A DNA stretch of 64,000 bases, taken from positions 816,191 through 880,190 of the forward strand of contig NZ_LMEE01000002.1 of the NCBI RefSeq assembly GCF_001425305.1, written 5' to 3'. Below, piece after piece: positions 53,486 to 62,359 of this stretch (within the stretch, counting starts at the first letter, position 1; each line of letters starts with the position of its first letter). The position numbers were made by a program, and so were the translations under genes. Below the pieces are notes generated by a model. That model was not told the DNA's origin. It did not search any database and worked only from the letters and a program-made list of their open reading frames with translations. This stretch comes from Phenylobacterium sp. Root1290. Its GTDB lineage: Bacteria; Pseudomonadota; Alphaproteobacteria; Caulobacterales; Caulobacteraceae.

Positions 53486-53557
53486 TTCGACGCGGAGGCG
53501 GCGTCCGCCGACGCCGCCTCCGGTCGTGGTGATCCAATTATGGGTGGGGACCGTGGA

Positions 53558-53704
53558 TCACCGCAGAGCCGCCGCCGGGACGGGGAGGCCGGGCGAAAGG
53601 CTCTGAGCGCTTGCAGCCGTCTGGGCGCGCGCCGGCATGGTCAGGGCGATCACGCCGGCGGCGATGAAGGAGGCGATCGAAAAGCCGAGCGGAAGGTATT
53701 TCAT
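53558..53704 (-). CDS. 48-residue secreted peptide precursor
   Basis: A tiny gene with a good ribosome binding site (GAGGAAG, 5-6 bases before ATG 53704). The product is a clear signal peptide: basic start MKYLP, hydrophobic core FSIASFIAAGVIALTM, then an AlaXAla-like cleavage site at PARAQ. That leaves a mature peptide of about 20 residues, QTAASAQSLSPGLPVPAAAL plus Arg. No family is recognised. It is divergent from an XRE regulator across 199 bp containing three phased palindromes, which suggests co-regulation. Confidence 0.6.
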   Translation of the reverse strand: MKYLPLGFSIASFIAAGVIALTMPARAQTAASAQSLSPGLPVPAAALR

Positions 53705-53805
53705 GGATCTTCCTCTGCCGGCGCTCGAACCGCCGCCTTGGTTGCCGGAAGATTTATGTAGAACGATGTTCTGCGAGACAGTTGCAGCGGGCGGCGACGG
53801 CCTGC

Positions 53806-53871
53806 GCAACCCTTGCACCCCGGCATGCAACCGTTGCATTCGAAAGCGCAACCGTTGCATGCAGGGTTGCA
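53806..53871. promoter_or_regulatory. Array of three GCAACCSTTGCA operators at 21-bp spacing
   Basis: Palindromic 12-mers start at 53806 (GCAACCCTTGCA), 53827 and 53848 (both GCAACCGTTGCA), each exactly 21 bp from the next, so all face the same side of the helix. A half site GGTTGCA ends at 53871 and another TTGCA occurs at 53782-53786. The array ends 33 bp before the XRE regulator start at 53904 and about 100 bp upstream of the divergent secreted-peptide gene. The natural reading is an autoregulatory operator for that regulator. Confidence 0.7.
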
Positions 53872-53903
53872 TTCTGAGGCGGCTATGGAATCATTGAGGT
53901 CCC

Positions 53904-54818
53904 ATGCACCTCGCCACGCCCTTCTCAGAGAAGCTGGATCTGGTCCTGAAGGCGCTCTCGATGAGCCGGGGCCGTCTTGCCGCCGACCTGGGAGTCGACA
54001 AGTCGCTGGTCGGCCGCTGGGCCTCAGGGGCGGTGACGCCCTCGGCCCACAACCTGGAAAACCTGACAAGGCTGGTCGCCCAGCGGCGCATCGGCTTCAC
54101 GATGCTGGACTGGGACCGCAACCTCGAGGGGCTGGCCCAGGTGTTCGGGGTCGAGCCGGCGGCCGCACGCGCGCCGGTGCAGCCTGCGAATGGCGCGGGC
54201 CAGGACGGGCTGCCGCTGCCCGGCATGGACATGGTGCGCATGCTCACCGAGCGCCGCGGCGCGACCTATGAAGGGTTCTGGCGCAGCACCCGCCCGTCGA
54301 TCGCCATGCCCGGCGAGATCTTCCACGACTACGGCATGATCCGGCGCGGCCCCGACGGCCTGCTGCGGTTCAAGATGGGCGGCTCGGGGCTGCTGTTCGA
54401 CGGCTGGCTGATGCCGGTCGAGGGCCAGGTCTTCGCGATCCTGTTCGACACGGTGGGCCAGACGCCGGTGTTCCTGGTCTTCAACGGGGTGTCGCTGCAC
54501 AAGGCGGTGCAACTGGACGGACTGATCCTGGCCGCGGCGCTCAACGCCGCGCGCACGCCGTCGGCCTATCCGGTCGTGCTGGAGCGGATCGGAGACTTGA
54601 CCGGCGACCACGAAACCGACGACGAACGCTGCGTAGAGCTGCTGAAGCTCGACACCGCCGCCACCGAGGACACCGCGCCAGAAGCCATGCGCAAGCACCT
54701 GATCCGCGATATCGGTCCGGCCGCCGCAGCCGCGGGCACGGGAGAACTGTTCCTGCTGTCGACCTGGGCCACGAGCCTGTCGAAGGGCCTTTCCTCCGGC
54801 GGACACCTGCAAGGGTGA
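53904..54818 (+). CDS. XRE-family regulator with unknown C-terminal sensor domain
   Basis: A 304-residue protein with an N-terminal Cro/CI-type HTH (about 8-60: MSRGRLAADLGVDKSLVGRW, then a basic wing and HNLENLTRLV). A linker follows, then a roughly 190-residue C-terminal domain of mixed strands and helices (TYEGFWRSTRPSIAMPGEIF, GSGLLFDGWLMPVEGQVFAI). I recognise no family for that domain; it probably binds a ligand. The promoter region holds three phased palindromes. The stop overlaps the start of the pseudouridine synthase gene (GTGA), so the regulator is expressed with an RNA-modifying enzyme. Confidence 0.75.
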   Translation: MHLATPFSEKLDLVLKALSMSRGRLAADLGVDKSLVGRWASGAVTPSAHNLENLTRLVAQRRIGFTMLDWDRNLEGLAQVFGVEPAAARAPVQPANGAGQDGLPLPGMDMVRMLTERRGATYEGFWRSTRPSIAMPGEIFHDYGMIRRGPDGLLRFKMGGSGLLFDGWLMPVEGQVFAILFDTVGQTPVFLVFNGVSLHKAVQLDGLILAAALNAARTPSAYPVVLERIGDLTGDHETDDERCVELLKLDTAATEDTAPEAMRKHLIRDIGPAAAAAGTGELFLLSTWATSLSKGLSSGGHLQG

Positions 54819-55831
54819 GCCAATTCGACGACGACGACCTGGCCGCCGAAGAACCTTCGGCCGAGGCCGGCATGGTCGTGCGCCTGGTCACGATCGCACC
54901 CGAGGCGGCCGGCGGGCGGCTGGACAAGACCCTGGCGGAGCATCTGCCGGACCTTTCGCGCGGCCGCATCCAGGCGCTGATGGCGCAGGGGCTGATCAGC
55001 CGCGAGGGGGCGATGCTGTCGGACGCCTCGTCGAAGGCCAAGCCAGGCGAGTACCAGCTGCTGATCCCGCCCCCGGCGCCGGCCGACCCGCAGCCCGAGA
55101 ACATCCCGCTCGCGATCCTCTACGAGGACGAGCACCTGATCGTGGTCGAGAAGCCGCCCGGCATGGCCGTGCACCCGGCGCCTGGCAGCGAGACCGGCAC
55201 CCTGGTCAACGCCCTGCTGCACCACTGCGGCGACAGCCTGTCGGGGATCGGCGGCGTGGCGCGCCCCGGCATCGTGCACAGGATCGACAAGGAGACGTCC
55301 GGCGTGATGGTCGCGGCCAAGTCGGACGCCGCGCACCAGGGGCTTTCGAAGCTGTTCGCCACGCACGATATCGATCGGGTCTACATCGCCCTGGTCCGCG
55401 GCGCGCCCAGCCCGGAGCGCGGGACCATCGAGACGCGGCTGGGCCGATCGGCCCACGACCGCAAGAAGATCGCGGTGCTGAAGACCGGCGGCCGCGAGGC
55501 GATCACGCACTATCGCACCGAGCGCACCTTCGGGGGCGACGGCAAGCCGCTGGCGGCTCGGATTTCCTGCACGCTGGAGACCGGACGGACCCACCAGATC
55601 CGGGTTCACATGGCCTCAAAAGGCAGCCCCTGCCTCGGCGATCCGGTCTATGGCTCAGGCCCTCCCGCCGGGCCCGTCCGCGAGGCGATCGCCCAGGCGG
55701 GCCTTAGGCGACAAGCCCTGCACGCGGCGGTGCTGGGGTTCGTCCATCCCGTAACAGGCCAGGCTTTGAGGTTCGAAAGCCCCCTGCCCGCCGATATGGC
55801 GCAACTGGAAGCTAATCTGTCAGCTTTGTAA
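54815..55831 (+). CDS. rluD: RluD-like 23S rRNA pseudouridine synthase
   Basis: A 338-residue RluA-family enzyme. The S4 RNA-binding domain comes first (GGRLDKTLAEHLPDLSRGRI), then the catalytic domain with the Asp-containing motif IVHRIDKETSGVMVAAKS. VEKPPGMAVHPAPGS and GRTHQIRVHMASKG are further family motifs. The S4 domain plus length fits RluD, which modifies helix 69 of 23S rRNA, though RluC cannot be ruled out. Start GTG overlaps the XRE regulator stop. rluD upstream of rpoH is a familiar alphaproteobacterial order. Confidence 0.88.
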   Translation: MSQFDDDDLAAEEPSAEAGMVVRLVTIAPEAAGGRLDKTLAEHLPDLSRGRIQALMAQGLISREGAMLSDASSKAKPGEYQLLIPPPAPADPQPENIPLAILYEDEHLIVVEKPPGMAVHPAPGSETGTLVNALLHHCGDSLSGIGGVARPGIVHRIDKETSGVMVAAKSDAAHQGLSKLFATHDIDRVYIALVRGAPSPERGTIETRLGRSAHDRKKIAVLKTGGREAITHYRTERTFGGDGKPLAARISCTLETGRTHQIRVHMASKGSPCLGDPVYGSGPPAGPVREAIAQAGLRRQALHAAVLGFVHPVTGQALRFESPLPADMAQLEANLSAL

Positions 55832-55853
55832 GAAAGCTTGTGCCCGATCCGCC

Positions 55854-55882
55854 TTGAAGGCGCCCCGATCGAACTGTAGTAA
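55854..55882 (+). promoter_or_regulatory. Possible vegetative promoter for rpoH
   Basis: TTGAAG at 55854 is followed, after 17 bp, by TAGTAA at 55877, a weak match to -35 and -10 elements in an otherwise gene-free 211-bp leader before rpoH. I could not find a convincing heat-shock (sigma-32) promoter, which many rpoH genes also have. Confidence 0.3.
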
Positions 55883-56042
55883 TACCTGACTAGAGCAGTC
55901 GGACTTCCGGGCCGCAGGTTTCTCCCAAGCCAGGCCCTTACGCCCACCGCAACCAATACCTATCTGAATGGTTGGAGGGGGCGGACGGTTTCGCGCGCGT
56001 ATCGCGCAGCCACCCGAAGGTCCGCCGAGTAAGAAAGGGGAT

Positions 56043-56936
56043 ATGTCCATGGCCGCTAACGCGCTTGCCGTGATGTCGCCGGAAGGCGGACTGAGCCGGT
56101 ACCTGACCGAAATTCGTAAGTTCCCGATGCTGGCCAAGGACCAGGAGTTCATGCTCGCCAAGGCTTGGCGTGAGCACGAGGATTCCGACGCCGCCCACCA
56201 GCTGGTGACCAGCCACCTGCGCCTCGTGGCCAAGATCGCCATGGGCTATCGCGGCTATGGCCTGCCGATCGGGGAAGTCATCTCCGAAGGCAATGTCGGC
56301 CTGATGCAGGCGGTGAAGAAGTTTGAACCGGACAAGGGCTTCCGCCTGGCGACCTACGCCATGTGGTGGATCCGCGCCTCGATCCAGGAGTACATCCTGC
56401 GGTCCTGGAGCCTAGTGAAGATGGGCACCACCGCCGCGCAGAAGAAGCTGTTCTTCAACCTGCGCAAGGCCAAGAGCCAGATCAGCGCCTTCCAGGACGG
56501 GGACCTGCACCCCGACCAGGTCAGCCAGATCGCCACCAAGCTGGGCGTCCTGGACGCCGAAGTGATCTCGATGAACCGCCGGCTGTCCGGTCCGGACGCC
56601 TCGCTGAACGCGCCCCTGCGCGCCGACGGCGAGAGCGAATGGCAGGACTGGCTGGAGGACGAGACCTCGGTCAGCCAGGAGACCTACGTCGCCGAAAATC
56701 AGGAGCGCACCCAGCGCATGACCCTGATGGAAGCGGCGATGACCGAACTGTCGGACCGCGAACGTCACATCCTGACCGAGCGGCGCCTGAAGGATAACCC
56801 GACCACGCTCGAAGAGCTGGCGGCGGAGTACGGCGTCAGCCGCGAACGCGTCCGTCAGATCGAGGTCCGGGCCTTCGAGAAGCTGCAGAAGTCGGTGACG
56901 GCCGCGGCGCGCGACAAGAACCTGATCGAAGCCTGA
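56043..56936 (+). CDS. rpoH: RNA polymerase heat-shock sigma factor RpoH (sigma-32)
   Basis: A 297-residue sigma-70 family factor directing heat-shock transcription. Region 2 has VTSHLRLVAKIAMGYRGYGL, GLMQAVKKFEPDKGFRLATY and AMWWIRASIQEYILRSWS. The RpoH box, diagnostic for this group, is visible as AAQKKLFFNLRKAKSQI. Region 4 has SDRERHILTERRL and LAAEYGVSRERVRQIEVRA. ATG 56043 follows AAAGGGG. The 211-bp leader could hold a thermosensing structure, but I could not model it. A terminator lies 25 bp after the stop. Confidence 0.96.
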   Translation: MSMAANALAVMSPEGGLSRYLTEIRKFPMLAKDQEFMLAKAWREHEDSDAAHQLVTSHLRLVAKIAMGYRGYGLPIGEVISEGNVGLMQAVKKFEPDKGFRLATYAMWWIRASIQEYILRSWSLVKMGTTAAQKKLFFNLRKAKSQISAFQDGDLHPDQVSQIATKLGVLDAEVISMNRRLSGPDASLNAPLRADGESEWQDWLEDETSVSQETYVAENQERTQRMTLMEAAMTELSDRERHILTERRLKDNPTTLEELAAEYGVSRERVRQIEVRAFEKLQKSVTAAARDKNLIEA

Positions 56937-56960
56937 CGACGGCCTCGAACGCACAACCAG

Positions 56961-56994
56961 AAGGCGCCGCAGTCCCATGATTGCGGCGCCTTTT
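56961..56994 (+). terminator. Rho-independent terminator after rpoH
   Basis: AAGGCGCCGCA (56961-56971) pairs perfectly with TGCGGCGCCTT (56982-56992) around a 10-base loop. Four T follow the GCC end of the stem (56991-56994). Confidence 0.88.
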
Positions 56995-57228
56995 CCGTGC
57001 CCGCCGCGCAAGGCGCCCGGTGCGTTGACAGGCGGCCAGAAAAACTGCCGACTTTCGCATCAGCCTCAAATCTGCTGAAAACGAAATAATAGCGGGGTGA
57101 ATAATTGCGCGACAGGGCTTGAGCATTTCTGTCGCATTTCGAAGAGATACTGACTAACCACCGATATTCCTGACCATGACTATCCTCAGAGCGTCGCAAC
57201 ATTACGCGTCGCTTCTATGGGGATAGGA

Positions 57229-59532
57229 ATGAACACCAAAACACTTGGAACTACTTTGCGCGGCCTGTTGCTGGCCAGCGCCCTGGCGGCTCCCGCGTCA
57301 GGCGCTCTGGCCCAGCAGATCGACGAGGTGGTGGTCACCGGCCGGCGGGTCTCCGAGGCCGCCGTGGCCATCGGCACCGACCAGCCGACGGCCACGGTCT
57401 CGATCACCCGCGACGCGCTGCTGTCGGCGCCGGCGGGGATCACCGGGCTGAAGATGCTGGAGAGCCTGCCCGGCTTCAACGTCCAGGCCAACGACCCGCT
57501 GGGCATGTACGAGTTCGGCAACTCGGTCAGCGTGCGGGCCTTCTCCTTCACCCAGATCGGCTTCCTGCTGGACGACGTGCCGATGGGGCGCTCCGACCAG
57601 TTCGGCGGCTCGCCGATCTATCGCTATGTCGACAACGAGAATCTGGCGCGGGTGCAGGCCTCGTCCGGCGCGGGAGACGTCAGCCTGCCGAGCTACGCCT
57701 CGCTGGGCACCATCGTCAGCTACTTCACCACCGCGCCGAAGGAACAGTTCGGCGGCTCAGTCAGCCTGACCGCCGGATCCGACGCCCTGTTCCGCAACTT
57801 CCTGCGCATCGACACCGGCGAGCACGACGGCTGGTCGGCCTACATCGCACGCTCGGATATCCAGTCGGACCTCTGGCGCGGGGCCGGCGACATCAACCGC
57901 GAGCATATCGAGGGCAAGATCCGCTACCGCTTCGACGGCGGCGCGGAGGTGACGCTGCAGGGCGTCTACAACGACTATTTCGACTACGACTCACCGGCCA
58001 TCACCAAGGCCCAGTACGAGGGGCCGCCGGACCAGTTCGGGCGGCGGGGCCGGTTCTTCCCATACCTGAGCTACGTGCCGAGCCTGGCGGTCACTTCGCC
58101 GGGGATCACCTACTCGAACACGGCCTACAACCAGTACTACAAGCAGGCGGTCAACTCGCGGACCGACTACCTCTGGGCGCTCAACGCCAAGACCCCGGTG
58201 GGCGAGAGCATCGACCTGTCGGCGACCGCCTACTACGAGGACAAGCAGGGCTACGGCGTCTCGCCGGAGGCCTATGCGACGTCGCTCACCAGCTACAACG
58301 CCGAGCGGCTGATCGTGCCCGGCCTGACCGCTCCGCGCGGTCTGCAGTACGGGCTCTCGACCATCAATGGCGAGCGCAAGGGGATCAGCGCCAAGGGCGA
58401 ATGGCGCGTAGCCAACCACAGCCTGCAGACCGGGCTCTGGTACGAGGACGACGAGTATCACCGCACCCAGGCCCGCTATAACCACGAAGGCGGCAATCCC
58501 GACGGCGCGCCGCTGCTGAACGAGCCGGTCCACCTGCAGCGCAACTACGTCTCCACCCGCCAGAGCACGCAGTTCTTCCTGAAGGACGTCATCAGCCTGC
58601 TGGACAACCGCCTCAAGCTCGACATCGGCTTCAAGGGGCTGTGGATCGACTACGAGATCACCGGCTTCCGTAACCCCGGCGACTACATCGCAAGGCGACA
58701 GCCCAGCCTGACCGCCAAGTGGGAGGACAGCTTCCTGCCCCAGGTGGGCGGGGTCTACAACCTGACCGACCGCGAGCAGGTGTTCGCCTCGTACTCCGAG
58801 AACATGGCGCTGCCGCGCGGGGCCGACGACGTCTTCTCGGCCGCCAGTCCCACCGTCCCGGCGCCCGATCCCGAAACCGCCAAGAACTGGGAACTGGGCA
58901 TTCGGACCAACCGGCCGACGTTCAACGCCTCGCTGGTGGCCTACCAGACCAGCTTCGCCAACCGCCTGCAGTCGTTCGCCTCGGTGGTGCCCGGCTCGAC
59001 GACCACCGAGACGTTCTTCCAGAACGTCGGCGGCGTGGACGCCTATGGGGGCGAGTTCTCAGGCCAGTGGAAGCCCGACCTGTTCGGCGGGCGCATCTAC
59101 TTCAACACGAACCTGTCCTATAACCACGCGGAATTTAAGGACAATTACACGACGGTCGTGAACGGGACCCCGACCACCGTGGCGATCGCCGGCAAGATCG
59201 TGCCCGACTTCCCCGAGTGGGTGTTCCAGGGCGGGGTCACCTTCGAGCCGACTGAGTGGGCGCTGTTCAACATCTCGGCCCGGCACATCTCATCGCGCTA
59301 CACCAACTTCATCAACACCGAGTCGACCGACGGCTACACGGTCTGGAACGCCTATCTGGACGTGGGCGAACTGGGCACGGGGCCGCTGAGCCACCTGAAG
59401 TTCCGGCTCAATGTCGATAACATCCTCGACGAGGACTACCTGGGCACCATCACCACGACGACCACCGGCCTGGCCACCTTCCGGCCCGGCCCGCCGCGCT
59501 CGGTGCAACTGACCCTGTCGGCCGAATTCTAA
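57229..59532 (+). CDS. TonB-dependent outer-membrane receptor
   Basis: A 767-residue TonB-dependent transporter. A signal peptide ends near GALAQ, followed directly by the TonB-box-like IDEVVVTGRR. The plug domain has LKMLESLPGFNVQANDPLGM and QIGFLLDDVPMGRSDQFGGS; the barrel ends with LTLSAEF. I prefer ATG 57229, just after GGATAGGA, over ATG 57217. The leader contains a 7-bp hairpin (57109-57115 with 57129-57135). The plug lacks the very common ExxRGP motif; it reads VQASSGAGDVSLPSYASLG instead. It stands alone between two terminating units; the substrate is unknown. Confidence 0.92.
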   Translation: MNTKTLGTTLRGLLLASALAAPASGALAQQIDEVVVTGRRVSEAAVAIGTDQPTATVSITRDALLSAPAGITGLKMLESLPGFNVQANDPLGMYEFGNSVSVRAFSFTQIGFLLDDVPMGRSDQFGGSPIYRYVDNENLARVQASSGAGDVSLPSYASLGTIVSYFTTAPKEQFGGSVSLTAGSDALFRNFLRIDTGEHDGWSAYIARSDIQSDLWRGAGDINREHIEGKIRYRFDGGAEVTLQGVYNDYFDYDSPAITKAQYEGPPDQFGRRGRFFPYLSYVPSLAVTSPGITYSNTAYNQYYKQAVNSRTDYLWALNAKTPVGESIDLSATAYYEDKQGYGVSPEAYATSLTSYNAERLIVPGLTAPRGLQYGLSTINGERKGISAKGEWRVANHSLQTGLWYEDDEYHRTQARYNHEGGNPDGAPLLNEPVHLQRNYVSTRQSTQFFLKDVISLLDNRLKLDIGFKGLWIDYEITGFRNPGDYIARRQPSLTAKWEDSFLPQVGGVYNLTDREQVFASYSENMALPRGADDVFSAASPTVPAPDPETAKNWELGIRTNRPTFNASLVAYQTSFANRLQSFASVVPGSTTTETFFQNVGGVDAYGGEFSGQWKPDLFGGRIYFNTNLSYNHAEFKDNYTTVVNGTPTTVAIAGKIVPDFPEWVFQGGVTFEPTEWALFNISARHISSRYTNFINTESTDGYTVWNAYLDVGELGTGPLSHLKFRLNVDNILDEDYLGTITTTTTGLATFRPGPPRSVQLTLSAEF

Positions 59533-59557
59533 CCGATCGGGGGGGCGCGGGCGGTCG

Positions 59558-60373
59558 CTAGGCCGCCCGTTCCCTGCCCGGTTCGTCCTTGGGCAGGAAG
59601 GCCAGCAGGTCGGCGGCCTTGCGGGCGAGGTCCTCGGGGACCAGGGCGCCGGACTGGGCGGCGACGGCCAGTTCGCGCTGGAACTCGACCGTCGCGGCGG
59701 CGAGCTTGGCGTTCTTGGTCACCGCGGCGGCGCGTTGCAGCTCCACCATCTGGGCCAGCAGCGCGCGCATCGCCTGGCTGGGGTCGGTGGCGATGGCGGG
59801 AATGGCCGAGCGCACGATCTTGAGCGCCTGGGTGATGCGCTGCGCTTCCGGCGTCGCGGTGGCGTCCGAGCGGCGCTTCAGCGGGCCGCTATAGTCGCCG
59901 GAGTTGAAGCGGCGGCGATCGGGGCCGACATATTCGACGGCCTCGACCCAGTCGCGCGGATGCAGGGTCACCGCCTCGAGCCGGCGCAGCAGGTCCTTGG
60001 TCGTATAGGGCTTGCGCAGGAACTCGTGCACGCCGGCGTCGCGCGCCGACAGGATGGCCGCGGCGGTCGCAGTCGCCGTGACCATGATGATCGGCGCCAT
60101 CCGGCACGCGGCGTCGGAACGCCGAAGCTGGCGGGAGAACTGGACGCCGTCGACCTCGGTCCCGGCGAGCTCCACGAAGATCAGCTGCGGATTGACCTGG
60201 CGGGCGGCTTCCAAACCCTTGCGAGTGGTCGGCGCATGCCAGAGTTGTACGTTGGCGATGTTCCGCATCGAGTCAGCGAGCAGGCGCGCACTGGCGGGCG
60301 CCGGGTCGATGATCAACACCCGCTGCATCAGCGGCGTCATGCGCTGAATTTGTTTGAGGTTCTCGGTGAACAC
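59558..60373 (-). CDS. Orphan CheY-like receiver with GPDRR tail and C-terminal helical domain
   Basis: A 271-residue protein. The receiver (about 17-140) is degenerate in a telling way: the phospho-acceptor Asp is Glu68 (FVELAGTEVDG), which can mimic phosphorylation. The acidic pair is Asp23/Pro24, while Thr99 and Lys121 (LRKPY) remain. Then comes YVGPDRRRFN and PLKRRSDA, the same Arg-rich block found in the two receiver proteins near the che operon. Unlike those, it continues with about 95 helical residues (ITQALKIVRSAI, ALLAQMVELQRAA) that could be a CheE-like module fused in cis. It starts at GTG 60373; ATGs at 60340 and 60328 are alternatives. It lies away from other che genes, downstream of purA. 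Confidence 0.8.
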   Translation of the reverse strand: MFTENLKQIQRMTPLMQRVLIIDPAPASARLLADSMRNIANVQLWHAPTTRKGLEAARQVNPQLIFVELAGTEVDGVQFSRQLRRSDAACRMAPIIMVTATATAAAILSARDAGVHEFLRKPYTTKDLLRRLEAVTLHPRDWVEAVEYVGPDRRRFNSGDYSGPLKRRSDATATPEAQRITQALKIVRSAIPAIATDPSQAMRALLAQMVELQRAAAVTKNAKLAAATVEFQRELAVAAQSGALVPEDLARKAADLLAFLPKDEPGRERAA

Positions 60374-60451
60374 GGGCGGCGCTCGGACTCCTGGAATCTC
60401 CCAGAGAGTGCCGCAGCGTCCTTAAGAACGCCTTACGCCGCCCGTCTTCGA

Positions 60452-61738
60452 TCAGTCTTGGAACGGGTCGCGGACCATGATGGTGTCGTCGCGCTGCGGG
60501 CTGGTCGAGACCATGGCCGCCGGGGCGCCGATCAGCTCTTCCACGCGGCGCACATACTTGACCGCGTTGGCCGGCAGATCCTTCCACGAGGTGGCGCCTG
60601 CGGTGCTTTCGCTCCAGCCGTCCATCTCCTCGTAGACCGGCTCCAGCGCCGACTGCGACTTGAGGCCGGCGGGCAGGTAGTCGAGCACCTCGCCGCCCAG
60701 CCGATAGCCGACGCAGATCTTCAGCTTCTCAAGGCCGTCCAGCACGTCGAGCTTGGTCAGCGCGATGCCGTCGATGCCGTTCAGGGCCACCGACTGGCGC
60801 ACCAGCACGGCGTCGAACCAGCCGCAGCGGCGCGGGCGGCCGGTGACGACGCCGAACTCCTTGCCGACCGTGCCCAGGTGCTGGCCGATCTCGTCGCTCA
60901 GCTCGGTCGGGAACGGGCCCTCGCCGACGCGGGTGGTGTAGGCCTTGACGATGCCCAGCACATAGCCCGGCCCCTTGGGTCCCAGGCCCGAACCGGCCGC
61001 GGCCTGGCCGGCGACGGTGTTGGACGAGGTCACATAGGGATAGGTGCCGTGGTCGACGTCGAGCAGGGCGCCCTGGGCGCCCTCGAACAGCACGCGCTTG
61101 CCGGACTTAACCTCGGCGTCGAGCAGCTTCCAGGCCGGCTGGGCGAAGGGCAGGATCTTCGGCGCGATCTCCTCCAGCGCCGCCAGCAGCTGGGCGCCGT
61201 CATACTCCGGCAGTCCTAGGCCGCGGCGCAGCGGGGTGTGGTGGGCCAGCAGGCGGTCGATCTTGGCTTCCAGCGCATCACGGTCGCGCAGGTCGTCGAC
61301 GCGGATGGCGCGGCGGCCGACCTTGTCCTCATAGGCCGGGCCGATGCCGCGACCGGTGGTGCCGATCTTGTTGACGGCGGCGGCTTCGCGCGCCTGGTCG
61401 AGGTCGCGGTGCAGCGGCAGGATCAGGCAGGCGTTGTCGGCCAGGACCAGCAGCTCGGGGCCGATGGCCACGCCCTGCCCGCCGAGCTTGGCGATCTCTT
61501 CCAGCAGGTGCCAGGGGTCGACCACGACGCCGTTGCCGATCACCGACAGCTTGCCCTGAACCACGCCCGAGGGCAGCAGGCTGAGCTTGTAGACCTGGTC
61601 GCCCACCACCAGCGTGTGGCCGGCGTTGTGGCCGCCCTGGAAGCGCACGACGACGTCCGCGCGGTTCGACAGCCAGTCGACGAGCTTGCCCTTGCCTTCG
61701 TCGCCCCACTGAGCGCCGATCACGGTCACATTGGCCAT
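60452..61738 (-). CDS. purA: Adenylosuccinate synthetase
   Basis: A 428-residue GTP-dependent ligase joining IMP and aspartate on the way to AMP. The N-terminal phosphate loop is [16 protein letters not shown], the catalytic Asp and His are in that stretch and in [45 protein letters not shown] and [12 protein letters not shown] are all present. Length is standard. The 201-bp gap to the divergent VOC gene presumably holds its promoter; I see no purine-box. Confidence 0.97.
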   Translation of the reverse strand: MANVTVIGAQWGDEGKGKLVDWLSNRADVVVRFQGGHNAGHTLVVGDQVYKLSLLPSGVVQGKLSVIGNGVVVDPWHLLEEIAKLGGQGVAIGPELLVLADNACLILPLHRDLDQAREAAAVNKIGTTGRGIGPAYEDKVGRRAIRVDDLRDRDALEAKIDRLLAHHTPLRRGLGLPEYDGAQLLAALEEIAPKILPFAQPAWKLLDAEVKSGKRVLFEGAQGALLDVDHGTYPYVTSSNTVAGQAAAGSGLGPKGPGYVLGIVKAYTTRVGEGPFPTELSDEIGQHLGTVGKEFGVVTGRPRRCGWFDAVLVRQSVALNGIDGIALTKLDVLDGLEKLKICVGYRLGGEVLDYLPAGLKSQSALEPVYEEMDGWSESTAGATSWKDLPANAVKYVRRVEELIGAPAAMVSTSPQRDDTIMVRDPFQD

Positions 61739-61939
61739 TCAGATACGATCTCCCGGCCTGCCGAGCGGGTCCGACCACGCCCTTCGACAGGCTCTCGGCG
61801 GGTGGACTGGATCGATTGTAGGAAGCGGAGGCGCAGGCCTTAAGGCGGCGGCTCTCCGTTCGGGCGGGGTAAACCAGCGAGCGGCTTCCGCGTCAAGCCC
61901 CTGGTCGCGCGGCGGCGCGGCGCAGGCTATGGATAGGCC

Positions 61940-62359
61940 ATGACCCGACCGCGTTTTCACCTCGCCTTTCCCGTCCGCGACCTGGCCGAGGCGCGCGCCT
62001 TCTATGGCCAGCTGCTGGGCTGCCCGGAGGGCCGCTCCAGCCCCGACTGGATCGACTTCGACTTCTATGGCCACCAGATCGTCGCGCACCTGTCGCCCGA
62101 GGAATGCGGCCATCGCAACACCAGCAGCGTCGACGGCGAGGACGTGCCGGTCCGGCACTTCGGCGCGATCCTGACCGTGCCCGAGTGGCACGTCCTGGCG
62201 GGCAAGCTGGAGGACGCCGGGATCAAGTTCGTCATCGAGCCGCAGATCCGCTTCGAGGGGCAGCCCGGCGAGCAGGCGACGATGTTCTTCCTCGACCCGT
62301 CCGGCAACGCGCTGGAGTTCAAGGCCTTCGCCGACGACTCGATGGTGTTCGCGACGTGA
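61940..62359 (+). CDS. VOC-fold (glyoxalase-like) protein
   Basis: A 139-residue single-chain vicinal oxygen chelate protein. It contains [20 protein letters not shown] (first metal His), [12 protein letters not shown] (second) and [17 protein letters not shown] (metal Glu). These match the dioxygenase/glyoxalase superfamily, but the substrate is not predictable. The stop overlaps the GTG of the threonine dehydratase-like gene, so both are likely co-translated. Confidence 0.88.
   Translation: MTRPRFHLAFPVRDLAEARAFYGQLLGCPEGRSSPDWIDFDFYGHQIVAHLSPEECGHRNTSSVDGEDVPVRHFGAILTVPEWHVLAGKLEDAGIKFVIEPQIRFEGQPGEQATMFFLDPSGNALEFKAFADDSMVFAT

Noticed and set aside
53489..53525. GC-rich hairpin after the PhoD repeat as a terminator
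   Set aside because: Perfect 10-bp stem but no T run on either strand, and it does not lie just after a stop codon.
55853..55870. CTTGAA followed by CCCCGATC as a heat-shock promoter of rpoH
   Set aside because: Both half-elements resemble sigma-32 boxes, but they are only 4 bp apart, whereas about 13-15 bp is needed.
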